Counted from the first letter of the stretch, positions 22,880-34,479 are shown. The stretch: DNA of 64,000 nucleotides from Eublepharis macularius (GCF_028583425.1 NC_072799.1:91436217-91500216), one strand, 5' to 3'. Translations and numbers: made by a program. Notes: a model not told the origin generated them from the letters alone.

Positions 22880-23139
22880 CAGGGCTTTTTTTCAGCTGGA
22901 ACGCAGTGGAATGGAGTTCTGGAACCTCTTGAAAAAGGTCACATGGCTGGTGGCCCCGCCCCCTGAGCTCCAGACAGAGGGGAGTTGAGATTGCACTCCG
23001 TGCCGCCAAGTGGCGCAGAGGGCAATCTCAACTCCCCTCTGTCTGGAGATCAGGGGGCGGGGCCACCAGCCATGTGACCATTTTCTCCGAGGGCAACCCA
23101 CTGAGTTCCACCACCTCTTTTCCCAGAAAAAAAGCCCTG
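22880..23139. mobile_element. Palindromic hAT-type MITE, family B, copy 2
   Basis: Terminal CAGGGCTTTTTTTC and GAAAAAAAGCCCTG, flanked by a perfect 8-bp duplication GTTCTAAT (22872-22879 and 23140-23147). This fixes the ends and the superfamily. The hairpin stem covers almost the whole 260 bp. Confidence 0.93.
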
Positions 23140-23149
23140 GTTCTAATGC

Positions 23150-25370
23150 AGTGCTAGATATAGCACAGTTATACTGAGATTGTGTGCATAAATAGTGCAT
23201 GTTATGAAACTGTTAAAAGAGATTTGGTAAAATAAGAATATATACTGTATACTGAATTATGGGTTCCATTTCAAGTTAAAAAATACAATTAAGTGAGCAG
23301 GAACAGCTAGACTGAGTGAAATTCAGTGTGGAAGTATTGTGTTTTATGGAGACAAAGTACTCAATGCAAAATAAAATGCATAAATTACTTGTGTGGATCG
23401 ATGGAGATCTGAATTCATATGTCACTCTAGGGCAATATGTATGTTGGCATGGGTGTTGCCAAAAAGAAAAAAAAAATCTCCTGTGCATTACTCTGGCTCC
23501 ACCGCACCTCTTTACAGTAACGTTGGGCTCCTTACAATCATGTTGTTACTTGTTTTCTGTCGACCTCCTGGAGCTGACCATTGGTGCTTGTCCAGGAAGA
23601 ATAAAGAACTTGACTGGGATTTGCAGAGTAACATTGGCCCCACATGATCTGAGTTTCTATGCGCAATTGAGGCAACTAGAGGAACTAGACCTCAGGAGAG
23701 TGGTATTTCAATCACAGCTGTATTGTTGCACCTAAAACCATGTTGCTACAACAACACAAAACATGAGACTTAAGTCTCAGACTTGCTCAGTTGTGTGGGG
23801 TGCGTTGTATTGGCTCACAGATGAGCAAGTGCAACAATGCTCAGGGAGCTCTCCTAATCCCTTCCAAACACCTGGGTGTCCGAAAAGGGGAATAGATTAC
23901 TTACATTGAAGAACTTTCCTGCTGGATAGGTACTTTCCTTCAATCTTCACCTGGAACCACTGAACGTGGGAGTGTTCTCTTCCCCTTTGCTTCATCTTGC
24001 ATACATATTCATGCAGGGATTGCTTAATAGCATAGGAACAGGGCCTTTGGGTTGCAACTGCAGAAATCATTCTGAGTGGAGGGCAAAGTCTTTTAATTGC
24101 ATAAGCAAATCACCTGATACAGTAAATTTAGAATTCTGGGGGTTTGGCCCTCTGCGGATACCTATGACACACATTTCTATACTTCTATACCTATGTTACA
24201 CACTTCTATACTTATTGACTTCAAGGGTGTAATTCAGTTTTTGAATGCTCTGTAAATAGATTACTTCATTTAGAAGAGCATTTTTGTTGCCTGGAAGTAG
24301 TTAGTGATTATATTCAGGTTAGTCTAGTTTTCTATACTTTGATTTGAGGGAGGTTACAGCTGTTAAAACATCTGACTCCTCTCTGCTTGGCTGTCCATGC
24401 ATTAAAAACTTCCCATTCTGGGAGGAAGAAGTGGCAGCATTTAGTCAGCAGTGGGGACTAATATATTGCGTAGGGGAGAGAATGTGTGTGTGTCTGTGTG
24501 TCTGTGTGTCTGTGTGTATAAAACTGGAAGACCCATGTTCAGCTGATGTGGTGCATTATTAAGATTTATCCCATAGACTTGTGAGGATGTTTGGTGCTGG
24601 TCTTGTAAAACATTTCTGTAGTTCTGTATAAATGGTAATACGGACACGCTTATGGTGCCTTAAATTAGAGGCTGTTTGAAAAGACAAGACCTCCGCATGC
24701 TGACCACAGTCTTGCATGTTTTATAAGCAAACACTATGTAAAATCAAATGTGATCTCAGACATTTAATTGGTTTAGTGAAACTGGGAGGTCACGTCTAGC
24801 TAAAGCCTTTACAATTCATGGTTATTAACTTCATTTAGCCAGTCACATTTACGGTTCTCGTGTAGCCCGTACACATGAAGTGGATGCTATTGCAATATCA
24901 TTCTTCTGTTTTGTGCAGTTCATTGTATAACCTGACAAATATTTTTGAAAAGTTAAATATTTAGTTGATCAGTTACCCTGCTTAAGTCCTATGACTTTCA
25001 AGTCTAAAGATGAGCTTGCTACTGGATAGTGAAAAGACAACTTCAGCTCTTAGTCGCTTTGTGCTTGGGATTTTATTAGTCATGGAACTTTTTCCAATTA
25101 GTTATGACACAAATAAGCATAATTAGGCCACCCTCCACCCCACTCCCGGAAAAAGTGACCATCACATGCATATGTTCCCAAAACTTGTTTTTCTGTTTGC
25201 ATAAAAGGATTAGCTGGATCTAGATATTATGGGTAACACTCTGTGGGCAAAAAAGGCACCCCCATGTCTTGTTTTGCAAGTCTCTCCTGAAATGTCTAAT
25301 GCTACCTGACTAGTGGCATCAGATGATCACATTGTGAGATTCTACACTCTGCCACAGTGAAGCCAATGAA
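23150..25370. other. 2.2 kb without a recognised gene; (TG)n at 24485-24520
   Basis: The 23316-23735 open frame (139 aa) has no domain I recognise and no supporting signal. A TGTGTGTCTGTGTG simple repeat lies at 24485-24520. Otherwise unremarkable. Confidence 0.45.
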
Positions 25371-25372
25371 AG

Positions 25373-25562
25373 ATGGGCCGTTTTCACATGTCTTAACGGC
25401 TGCACAAAACTCCCGGAACGATGGCGTCTTCCTGGCGTGATTTCCCGTTATGACTCCAGCTTGTGGCATTAATCGCCACAAGAAATCATGCCAGGGAGAC
25501 ACCATCATTCCAGGAGTTTTGCGCGATTTTGTGCGGCCAGTAAGACATGTGAAAACAACCAT
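25373..25562. mobile_element. Palindromic MITE, family D
   Basis: ATGGGCCGTTTTCACATGTC on the left mirrors GACATGTGAAAACAACCAT on the right. Inner arms AAAACTCCCGGAACGATGG and CCATCATTCCAGGAGTTTT also pair. No coding potential. Target duplication not clear. Confidence 0.72.
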
Positions 25563-26127
25563 AGTGGAGCATGACAATATCACACCTAGCCTTGGGGATC
25601 TCTGAGTGATTTCAGGGAGGAGATGAAAAAGAGACAAGGGGTTGTTTTTACAGGCAACTTTGTATTGCGTATTTATCCTGCCTTTCCCTTGAAGGGCTCA
25701 AGGCAGCTCACAAAAGAGAATACCCAATGGTATTGGTAACAGTGATAATGTCTAGTTTCAAAACCAATCTGTACTAATAAATTAAAATTTAAAAGAACAT
25801 GTGTTGGAATCTGAGAAGTGCCTACTCAAATTACCTTCTTCTCTTTCCCCTTCATGTAGTAGTCCTTTGTGACCCCCCCCCTCCCCAGGCATTAGCCAGG
25901 GGTTGAGGGATCCCCTGTGAACAAAGAGCCACTGAGCCTGTGGAGGGGGCTGCAGTGAAGAAAGGAAATTATTTACTTCTGCCTGAGGGTGCCCCCCCTT
26001 CTCCACTCTCTTTATGGTAGTCTTTTACCCACAGGGTCTCCCACATGAACAAATGAAGATACCTTATCCTGACCGTTGGTCTACTGAAGTCAATCCTGTA
26101 TGCTCTGACTGGCAACACCTCTCCAGG

Positions 26128-26245
26128 GTCTCAGGTTGATTGTAGAATCCTCGGCTTGGAAGGGACCTCCAAGGTCATCTAGTCCACCCCCTGCACAGTG
26201 CAGGAAATTCACAACTACTCCCCTTCACATATATACCCCATGACC
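26128..26245 (-). repeat. CR1 LINE 3' end
   Basis: GTAGAATCCTCGGCTTGGAA, GGGACCTCCAAGGTCATCTA, GTCCACCCCCTGCACAGTGC is the complement of the conserved CR1 3' terminus (TGGACTAGATGACCT...CCTTCCAA). Confidence 0.8.
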
Positions 26246-26489
26246 CTTTTTAACTGATGGATGTCAGGGATTTAATTTGAACCTTACACATGCAGAGCAG
26301 ATACTCTGCCACTTGTGTCCTTGACAATGCCTTTGTGGTGGCGCCACAGAGGTCTGTTGTGAGAAGACATGTTGTTTGCTGGGTCCAACCCCACAGAGTT
26401 TCTTTTTGCTGCGATGTTCTTAGTGTGTAATGCTTTGCATCACATCTAATTTGCTGCACATGGAGAAAAGCTGTGCACAGTGTGGGAGT

Positions 26490-26582
26490 ATTTGTATTTG
26501 TTATCCGCCCTGAGCCTGCGAAAGCAGGGGGAGGGCGGAATATAAATGTAATTAATTTAATTTAATTTAATTTAATTAAAGC
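26490..26582 (+). repeat. L2/L3-like LINE 3' tail
   Basis: TATCCGCCCTGAGCCTGCGA, AGGGCGGAATATAAATG and a (TTTAA)n run. Same tail as at 22.53-22.61 kb. Confidence 0.72.
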
Positions 26583-26589
26583 CATTTAG

Positions 26590-28840
26590 AAGTCCAACTT
26601 TTACTACTAAACTTCATCTAAAATGGGTTCCTGGCAGAATAAGTGCCTCTGTCATCACCTGACAGCAAACCATGACGAAGATATCTTAGAGGGAAAGCGC
26701 TGAGTTTTGCAGCTAGGAGCTCAAGACCGCAACTGCTGTGTGCTTCTCCGAGGAGAATTGTAAGTAGAGAACTCTAGACTTTGCACTGTTAATTTTGAAA
26801 GATTTAATTACTTCAAATACCTGTGGCAATATTCAAAACAGTTGGATATCAAGAATGTATGTTCACGATGACACAGAAACTTGCACAATGAATATCAGCA
26901 GGAGCAGATGGGCATATTAAATGGCCTAGGACTCAACCAAGCCAAGTGAACACTGCAGTACTTGCCACTGGTACTGGGTTCAATCGAGTTCCCTCCAAAC
27001 TGCCAGTGGCTCTCCAGGGCAGCAGCCCAGCAGGATTTTCCAGTAAATTAAAGGCTCAGTTAGCCCCTGGATTCAGATAAAAAGCAGTTAGTGAAAACTA
27101 CGCCCCCCCCCCCGGTAGACTTACCTAGGCATCTGCGTTGTAGCCTGCAAGGCGGTGGAAGGGTATGGGGCATGGAGGTTGCCATGTCTGTGGGCTCTCG
27201 CGGCTTCTTCGGGCCGGCCTTCAATCAATTATTTCAAACTTCAATATTCCTAATATTCTGATCCAACATACTGATAGTGTTTGGATTCTGGTTTTATTCG
27301 GAATTCCAAATATATTTGGCTCCATTATTCCCTATGTTTCCTGTAGGGGAAAAAAATTCAAGGCTTTCTCCAGTGCTCAGGAAGCCTCACACGACAGCGG
27401 TAATGATCCAAAGGCCCCCCTCCAATGCCAACAGAACCAACAAAGCCAAACAGAACCAGCATCAAACCAGATAATCCCACCAGAACCAAACTGAAGCAAG
27501 GGACACTATTACAAGTTCAACAAAACCAGTGTTACTCCATGATCCGAGGCAGAACCCAGGGCAGAACCAGCACCAAACCAGAGAATCCCACCAGAACAAT
27601 GTCAAATCAGAGTATTCTACCAAAACCAATGCAAAAGTAAGAGATAAAAGAGAGAAGATGAGCAAGAAGCCCAACAGAGCCAATATCAAACCAGAGAATC
27701 TCAGCATTCAATCTATCAAGCCAGTAATACCAAGGCAGCGGCCAGACCTGGCATATGGCAAGCATATGGGCATATGGCAAGCAAGCAACCCTCATGCAGA
27801 CACACACAAAAAGTAATGCTGCCTCCCACCCCCCTTCTCCAGTTGCTTGGGAAGGCTGCAAAGGGGGGAAACAAGCTGCTGCAACCTGTTAGTGTATGAA
27901 AATCTTTGTCAGTTTCATTTTTGATACCAGAAAATCTCACCCTTTGTAAGTTTGAATGGGAGCATAGCTTCATGGCCAAGAACAAAATGAAATTGACAAA
28001 AGGCTTCTTAGAGGTGGAGTTCCAAACCTTTGTGAAATAATGGAACTGCAAAAGAAGGGGAGATTTTTGAATATGGAGAACAAGTGAAGAGGAGGTGAAG
28101 GAAAAATGCAGCCAACTGCACAAGCACAAAATTAGCACATACGACGTAACTTAGCTGCTCCTAAAAGAAAAGTCCCATGATGAGCTGGGGCATCTTAATT
28201 GAACATGAGTGATGAAGGCTGCCCTCAGACAGGGGTAAGAATTGCTTGCATTATTGCTAGTTTTAAACTGCTTTGAACAAACAACCCCCCCCCCAGTAAT
28301 TTCAAACAAGGTACATTCCAATGTCAACTGCATTTTTTTTTTGCAAAGTTCAAGGCCTCCCAGCTGGGAAGAGTTCTATTTGCCAACACTGGTCAGAAGC
28401 AATGATGGCAGACAAGTGATTTTTTCCCACGGTCATCACTGCCCCCCAAGTAGGCCTTAAAATTATGCCTACTTCATGACAAACAAGGGGGATGGAAATG
28501 TAAGAACTGCCTTATATATGCAGAAATGTAAGTACGTGGAGTGGCTGCTGGCCTAGCACTCAGTTACCAAAGAGCAGTGAAGAAAGCCTCTACGTATACA
28601 AGAAGCACAGAAGTAGGCTGTACAGCTTCTGGTGAACAAAGGGCCAGAGGACTGAGCCGCCTGTTCCCCCCAATTGCTTATATCTGCATGTGTTAGAGAA
28701 CAGGGCTCATGGGGTATCAGGGAGCAGCATGGGTGAGAACCATTGGGGAAACATGGTAGCCTCCTTCAGAAAACAAATGAAGGGGTGGAGGTGGGGGCCA
28801 AGCAGAACTGGGTGGGCATGCTCTGCTGCCCTTGCAAAAT
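26590..28840. other. 2.25 kb without a recognised gene; degenerate CCAGAACCAA-type repeats at 27430-27720
   Basis: The 27430-27720 part repeats imperfect units such as AACCAGCACCAAACCAGAGA and ATCCCACCAGAAC about every 60-90 bp, in one orientation. It is a short degenerate tandem array. No gene supported around it. Confidence 0.4.
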
Positions 28841-28847
28841 GAATGAA

Positions 28848-28990
28848 ATCCTGCCTACAAGTCACAGTTGGCTTATGGCAACCCCTGGTGGGGTTGGATG
28901 TCTCCCATCCAATTACTAGCCAAGGCTGACCCTGCTTAGCTTCTGACATCTGACAAGAGCAGGCTGTCCTGGGCTATCCAGGTCAGGATT
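28848..28990 (-). repeat. 5S rRNA-derived SINE with BovB-like tail
   Basis: The minus strand contains GTCAGAAGCTAAGCAGGGTC and TAATTGGATGGGAGACATCC, the internal-promoter half of 5S rRNA (compare GAAGCTAAGCAGGGTCGG, TTGGATGGGAGAC). It continues into GGTTGCCATAAGCCAACTGT, GACTTG, a BovB-like tail. A complete 5S gene is excluded because the 5' end is divergent and the 3' end leads into the tail. Confidence 0.75.
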
Positions 28991-30340
28991 TCTGCTGCCC
29001 TTGTAATGTAGGCATTTTTCTTTGAAGGCTGGAACAAGAGTCTATGCATATACAAACACATGCAACTATGGCTCTCCGTACCCCAAAAATGCTAACTGTA
29101 TTAGCACCCACTGACTCCATAAATGATAATTTAGGTATTATTTTCTCTGCTGCCCAGAAATAGCTGGTCTTAATATAGCTTTAAAATGACCTGCTTGCAT
29201 GCTATAAGGTTCTACACATACTGTCGTCTGTCTTTCAAGATATGCACGTAACTGCCATGGTTACCACTTTCAATTTTGATTCACTTTGTTTGACTTGAAG
29301 CCGCTAGCTATTGCTTGAAATGTTGCAAGGATAAATAATGGAGAATGCAAACTTTAGCACTGGAGGAATATTTAAAGTCCACACTCATTTGATTCAAATG
29401 GACAGAAAATTACTTCTAGGCATTCTTTGACCCTTGAGGTGATCCTCTGAATGAATTGGCAGAGGCATTCAATCCGTTGATGGGCTCCCCCACCCCCACA
29501 AATGTGTGAAAAGCAGCAATTTATACCTAATACAATTGAATGGTAAGTAATAAATGGACATGCAATTTTTCCTCCTGTGGCTCTGTCTTCTTCCATCTCA
29601 ATAAGTATATCAGATAATAATTTAATGGAACTATGAAGAGTCCAGCTGTAATGTGTTTGCAGACAAATAATACACTGGCTAACCATCCAGATTTTTGGAC
29701 AATATAATTATGGCCAGGATCCAAAGAGATCCAAAGAGATCAAACAATGTTTGATGTTTGCTTGATATGGTAGAATCCCTGCAGCTTCAAAAGCAGTTTC
29801 TCGTATGGAATGGGCATGAGAGGGTTGATGTTTAAAATAAACATCTAAAGTCTCCTTGAATGTGTGAGTTATCCAATGTTTTGGACTCAAGCTTATGAAT
29901 CCATTAACAGGCTTTCCTGGAAGTGTGAGTGAGAACACTGAGAATACTTTAATGCAGATGATATTAGCGGTGTATGATCTGTATCCAGGAACTGCATTTG
30001 GAAGATGGATTTGTGCTAATTCAACAAAACCCAGCTTTCCCAGATCAAATGAGAGAATCCTGGATCTGATCTGTGTACCCAGATCAGAACCCCCCCAGAT
30101 AAATCTGGGTTAATCTGGATAAATTCAGGAAATGTGGCTTGGCTGTTTCCTGGTTGTTTCCTGGGTTTTTTCCCCAAAGGAATGGGGAGGAGATAGGAGG
30201 GAATGAGGCAGAGGCAGAGGGAATGAGGCAGGGAGGGGGCAGTGATGGCCAGTCTCTGCAGGATCTCTCCTCCTCTGACCAATGGGATTCTTGAGGAAGG
30301 AAAGAACCTTTTTCAAATAGCCCTGCAAGAGTTCAAAAAG
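28991..30340. other. 1.35 kb without a recognised gene
   Basis: Repeated CCAGAT/ATCTGG and GATCAGATC motifs at 30040-30120 and GAATGAGGCAGAGGCAGAGG at about 30200-30230 suggest an old transposon terminus, but no partner end was identified. Confidence 0.35.
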
Positions 30341-30392
30341 GAGGCTTGCTCAGAGCAGCCTCCATTTTGTATGGTCTGGCCTTGAATTGAGA

Positions 30393-30487
30393 CTGGTGCT
30401 GCTGCTGCTGCTGCTGGTTCTCTCTGGCCTGGCCTGGCCTGGCCTGGCCTGGCCTGACCTGACCTGACCTGACCTGACCTGACCTGC
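30393..30487. repeat. (CTG)n plus CCTGG/CCTGA pentanucleotide array
   Basis: GCTGCTGCTGCTGCTGCTGG followed by five GGCCT units and six GACCT units up to 30485. The switch from one pentamer to the other is sharp. Confidence 0.88.
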
Positions 30488-30758
30488 TGTGCCTTTTGGA
30501 TTTACCAGTGGATTTGCTATCTGCCCACTGCTGCTGCACTGCTGCCTGCAGGAAGAAACCGGCACCTACTGAAAGACTTCTGCCTGGTTTGAGAGCCTTA
30601 CAGCCAAGCCACAAGTGACGCCTGACACAGGCTGGACACTTGTCAGCTTCCCTCAAGTTTTGATGGGAAATGTAGGCGTCCTGGTCTTGCAGCTGTAATG
30701 GAGAGCCAAGCTGTAAAACCAGGACGCCTACATTTCCCATCAAAACTTGAGGGAAGCT

Positions 30759-32516
30759 ATTTTGATGATGCAGATTAGAGAAGATAATGCAATCCGTGGT
30801 ATAAAGATAAAAGACTTTTCCTATAAGGTCAGAGCGTTTGCAGATGATATAATGTTAATTGTGGAAGATCCAATTGAAAACATGCCCAAGGTAATAGAAA
30901 AAATAAAAGAGTTTGGAGACTTGGCAGGTTTCTATGTAAACAAAAAGAAATCAAAGATTTTATGTAAGAATATGATTAAACAAAAACAACAGTTATTAAC
31001 GGAAATAACAGACTGTGAGGTAACAAGTAAGGTGAAGTACTTGGGAATTGAATTGACTGCAAAAAATATAGATCTATTTAAGAATAACTATGAGAAATTA
31101 TGGACTCAAATAGAGCATGATTTGATCAAATGGAATAGGCTGAACTTGTCATGGTTGGGAAGAATTGCAGTAATCAAGATGAACGTGTTACCAAGAGTTA
31201 TGTTTCTGTTACAGACGATACCAATCATTAGGGACTCCAAGCAATTTGATAAATGGCAGAGGAAAATATCAGAGTTTGTGTGGGCAGGCAGGAAGCCTCG
31301 AGTGAAAATGAAAGTGTTACAGGATGCAAAAGAAAGAGGGGGAATGCAACTGCCCAACTTGAGACTTTATTATGATGCAATCTGTCTGGTATGGTTGAAG
31401 GATTGGATCACGTTGAAAAATCGCAAACTGCTGGCCTTAGAGGGATACAAAAAATTATTTGGATGGCATGCATACCTATGGTATGATAAAGTAAAAGCAG
31501 ATTCTATGTTCCTGCATCACTATATTCGGAGAAGCCTCTTCACAATTTGGAAGAAGTACAAAGAATACCTACAAGAAGGAATTCCCTCCTGGGTGGTTCC
31601 ATATGACGTAATAGATCCAAGAACGGTCGATAATGAACAACAGTGTTTAACGTATAAGGAGATAACTCAAATAGAATCCTTTAAAATAAGAATAAGAACG
31701 CAACAAGAGATGTCTCCAAACTACGACTGGTTTCAATATAGACAAGTTAGAGATCTTTATTACTCAGACTGTGCGAAGGGAGGGATAAGGATGGAAGACT
31801 CAGAATTAGAGAAAGTAATTTTACAAGAAGACCAAAAGGAAATTTCTAAGGTCTACAAAGTGTTGTTAAAATGGTATACTGAAGATGAGACAGTCAAAGT
31901 GCAAATGGTGAAGTGGGCTATAAACTTTAACAAAGAAATAACAATGGAGGCGTGGGAATACTTGTGGAAACATACATTGAAAATCACGACATGTACCAAT
32001 ATTAAAGAGAATATTTACAAAATGATTTACCGTTGGTATCTGACGCCAAAGAAGATTGCGCTAGGGAACTCGAATATGTCTAATAAATGCTGGAAATGTA
32101 AAAAACATGAGGGATCAATGTATCACATGTGGTGGACTTGCGAGGTAGCTAGGCAGTACTGGGGGGAAATAATAAGAGTAATGAGTGAGATTTTACAATT
32201 TCAAGTTAATAAGAACCCAGAACTCCTGCTACTGAACTTGGGAATGGAAGACATCCCAGCACAACATAGGACATTGATATTCTATATGACGGCAGCAGCC
32301 AGACTTTTGTATGCGCAGAAGTGGAAAGTACAAGAAGTGCCAACTACTGAGGACTGGATTTACAAATTGCTGTACATGGCGGAGATGGACAAAATGACAA
32401 GAAAACTGAGAGACCTTGATCCAGGGCAGTTTAACACGGACTGGGGAAAGCTGAAACAATATCTGGTGAAAAAATGGGAGGTGGGAGGAGAACTGTGGCA
32501 GTTTGAAAATTATTGA
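30759..32516 (+). pseudogene. L1 ORF2 C-terminal part (about 585 aa)
   Basis: Open without interruption from the truncation point. It has the RT box VRAFADDIMLIVEDP, then LAGFYVNKKKSKIL, WNRLNLSWLGRIAVIKM and, near the C-terminus, CWKCKKHEGSMYHMWWTCEV (L1 CCHC motif), ending QFENY. The endonuclease and the first RT motifs are absent, so it cannot act alone. Absence of stops implies a recent insertion. The first residues of the open frame before 30759 belong to the MITE. Confidence 0.9.
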
Positions 32517-33225
32517 GGTACACAGGAGGAGAGAAGTGACTATACCGAGGGGGTGGAGAGTTAATGGAAAAATTCTAAGCAACTTTATATGATTTTTAAG
32601 TATTATATTAAGTAGCAATAGCGTTGATACTATGAGAATTATTGGGATAGAAATTAATCTATATTTTTTGGAAAGATAACCGTATAACATAGAGTGAATA
32701 TATACATACCTACGTAAATTCAAAGATAGGTCTAATTGTTAGACTTATGGTATATGTATAGATAAAGAACAACATATAGAACAGAAGCCTAAGTAAATGA
32801 CAATAAGTGTGTATAATAAGTATGTGTATAGAAGTATTGGAATTGATGTATAAAGGGGGGCAAATTGTTTGTCCCATATTGAAGAGAATAGAAGGAGTAA
32901 GATAAAACACAGGTTATCAAAATGAATATTATTAGTAGTTTTAATGAAGAAGATAGATTAAGAGGATTTTATTTATATGACAATTTATATGACAATTTAT
33001 ATGTGAAAGGAAGTGGAAATAGTGCTTAGAAGAATCTGAAAGTATATTATAATAAACAAATAAATATGAAGGAGCAGAGGGAAAGTGGATAAGGGGCTGG
33101 AAAACTGTTGGAAGTCAATAAAAAGGGGGGGGAAAGGGAGGGGGTTAGAATTAGAAAAAAATAAAGAATGTGATTATAATTGTTATTATATGTTTCTAAT
33201 CCAATAAAAATTCTTTTAAAAAAAA
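30759..33225 (+). mobile_element. 5'-truncated L1 (2.47 kb) with target-site duplication
   Basis: Flanked by AAAACTTGAGGGAAGCT at 30742-30758 and 33226-33242; its first A residues merge with the poly(A) tail. It starts inside the RT region, includes the ORF2 C-terminal part to the stop at 32516, a 0.7 kb AT-rich 3' UTR and an A-tail after CCAATAAAAATTC. The 43.5-48.0 kb L1 is the same family. Confidence 0.93.
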
Positions 33226-33294
33226 AAAACTTGAGGGAAGCTGACAAGTGTCCAACCTGACTCAGGCGTCACTTGTAGCTTGGCTCACTGGGTG

Positions 33295-33840
33295 TTCCTG
33301 ACTTTTGTGGGAGGGAGGATCAGCCTGGTGTCTGGGAGGGATGTGGGGGAGGGGCAAGTTTGGTCTTAAGTTGACATTTTAAAAACTGCTTTTGCTGGTG
33401 TGAGTGCGTGGGAGGGTGTGCTTTGTCTTTTGCCAAATTACTTGAACGTTAGTGTTATACAGTTGCTGTTCATTTTTGCTGATTGTTCTTCTCAGGGTGG
33501 GGACTCGGTCTGTTTTATCCTGTTGTTGCCTTGCATGGTGATGTGAGGCACCATTGCGTGCCGCTTTTGAGAGATTTGCTCTTTTTGTGTGCGGGGAAAT
33601 AGCGTTTGTTGTTGGTTTGGTTTGCCTGCCTTCCTCTTTTGATTCAAAGGCTGTACTTGCTGCTTGCTATTACTGTGGTTTTTAAGTTTGGTTCTGAGTT
33701 TTTATGGGGATGGAGGTGGGGGGAAGATAGCTTGTCACAAAAAGGAATCTTGTTCTGCACTGTTACTATTATTTTTGTTTTGCCACTTACTGAGTTTTGG
33801 TGTGAAGCTTTTGGGTAGTCCGGAGGATGAACTTTTCAAA
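33295..33840. other. 0.55 kb T/G-rich stretch, no feature
   Basis: T/G-rich with no recognised repeat or gene. Confidence 0.4.
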
Positions 33841-33849
33841 AGGCTTTTT

Positions 33850-34122
33850 CGGGGTTTTTTTTTCAGCAGGAACATGGTGGAACGGAGTTCTGGCACCTCT
33901 TGAAAATGGTCACATGGCCAGTGGCTGCTGCACCGAGGGCAATCTAAATTCCCCTTTGTCTGGAGATCAGGGGGAGGGGCCACTGGCCATGTGACTATTT
34001 TCGCCGAGGGCGATTTAAACTTTAAAAAACTTCCCCCTTGTTCCACCCAAAGTGACGTCATTGTGCGGTTCTGAGTTCCACCACTGAGTTCCACCACCTC
34101 TTTCCCCAGAAAAAAAGCCCTG
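33850..34122. mobile_element. hAT-type MITE, family B, copy 3 (variant with an extra internal segment)
   Basis: Perfect 8-bp duplication GGCTTTTT (33842-33849 and 34123-34130). The left terminus has decayed to CGGGGTTTTTTTTTC; the right is intact. It contains GAAACTTT-type sequence TTTAAACTTTAAAAAACTTC and CCTTGTTCCACCCAAAGTGA, absent from the short copies but shared, inverted, with copy 5 at 37947. Confidence 0.88.
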
Positions 34123-34175
34123 GGCTTTTTAATGTAGGCTAGTTGTAGGTCCTGCTAACAAACAAGAAAAAAATT

Positions 34176-34465
34176 GATGGCTGTTGTGGGTTTTCCGGGC
34201 TGTATTGCCGTGGTCTTGGCATTGTAGTTCCTGACGTTTCGCCAGCAGCTGTGGCTGGCATCTTCAGAGGTGTAGCACCAAAAGACAGAGATCTCTCAGT
34301 GTCACAGTGTGGAAAAGATGTAGGTCATTTGTACCTACTCAGGAGGGGTGGGGTTGAGCTGAGTCATCCTGTGAGAGTTTCCCAGGGTGTGGAATGCTAA
34401 TGGCGGGAGGCTTCACTGTATCCTGAGGAGGTTCTTTTGCATATCTCCGGCCGTGAAAGCCTTCG
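34176..34465 (-). mobile_element. PLE-type terminal element (290 bp) with 14-bp target duplication
   Basis: ACAAGAAAAAAATT flanks it at 34162-34175 and 34466-34479. Inside, GGGTTTTCCGGGCTGTATTG and GTTTCGCCAGCAGCTGTGGC, ending GTGAAAGCCTTCG, form a repeat common in reptile and fish genomes that I link to PLEs because of the hammerhead-like core at 34237-34267. No coding sequence; a solo terminal repeat or non-autonomous copy. Confidence 0.65.
34237..34267 (-). ncRNA. Candidate minimal hammerhead-like motif, second family
   Basis: On the minus strand: CTGAAGA, one extra T, stem GCCAGC/GCTGGC (6 perfect pairs) with loop CACAGCT, then GAAA. It has the same layout, including a single extra base before stem II, as the 10.45 kb motif, although the sequences are unrelated. 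Helix III is poor. Function is inferred. Confidence 0.45.
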
Positions 34466-34479
34466 ACAAGAAAAAAATT

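Larger units (their letters stand above)
30601..33292. mobile_element. Palindromic MITE, family A, copy 2, interrupted by an L1
   Basis: Left arm 30601-30680 (CAAGTGACGCCTGACACAGG, CAAGTTTTGATGGGAAATGT), loop, right arm beginning at 30725. The right arm stops at 30758 and resumes at 33226 with ACTTGAGGGAAGCTGACAAG and GTCACTTGTAGCTTGGCTC. The L1 between is flanked by a duplicate of the MITE sequence, so it inserted after the MITE. Confidence 0.85.

Noticed and set aside
28900..28970. Possible 5S rRNA gene
   Set aside because: Only the internal-promoter half is similar; both ends diverge and the 3' side leads into a SINE tail.
32229..32723. 164-codon minus-strand frame over the L1
   Set aside because: Antisense to the L1 ORF2 end and 3' UTR; no motif of its own.
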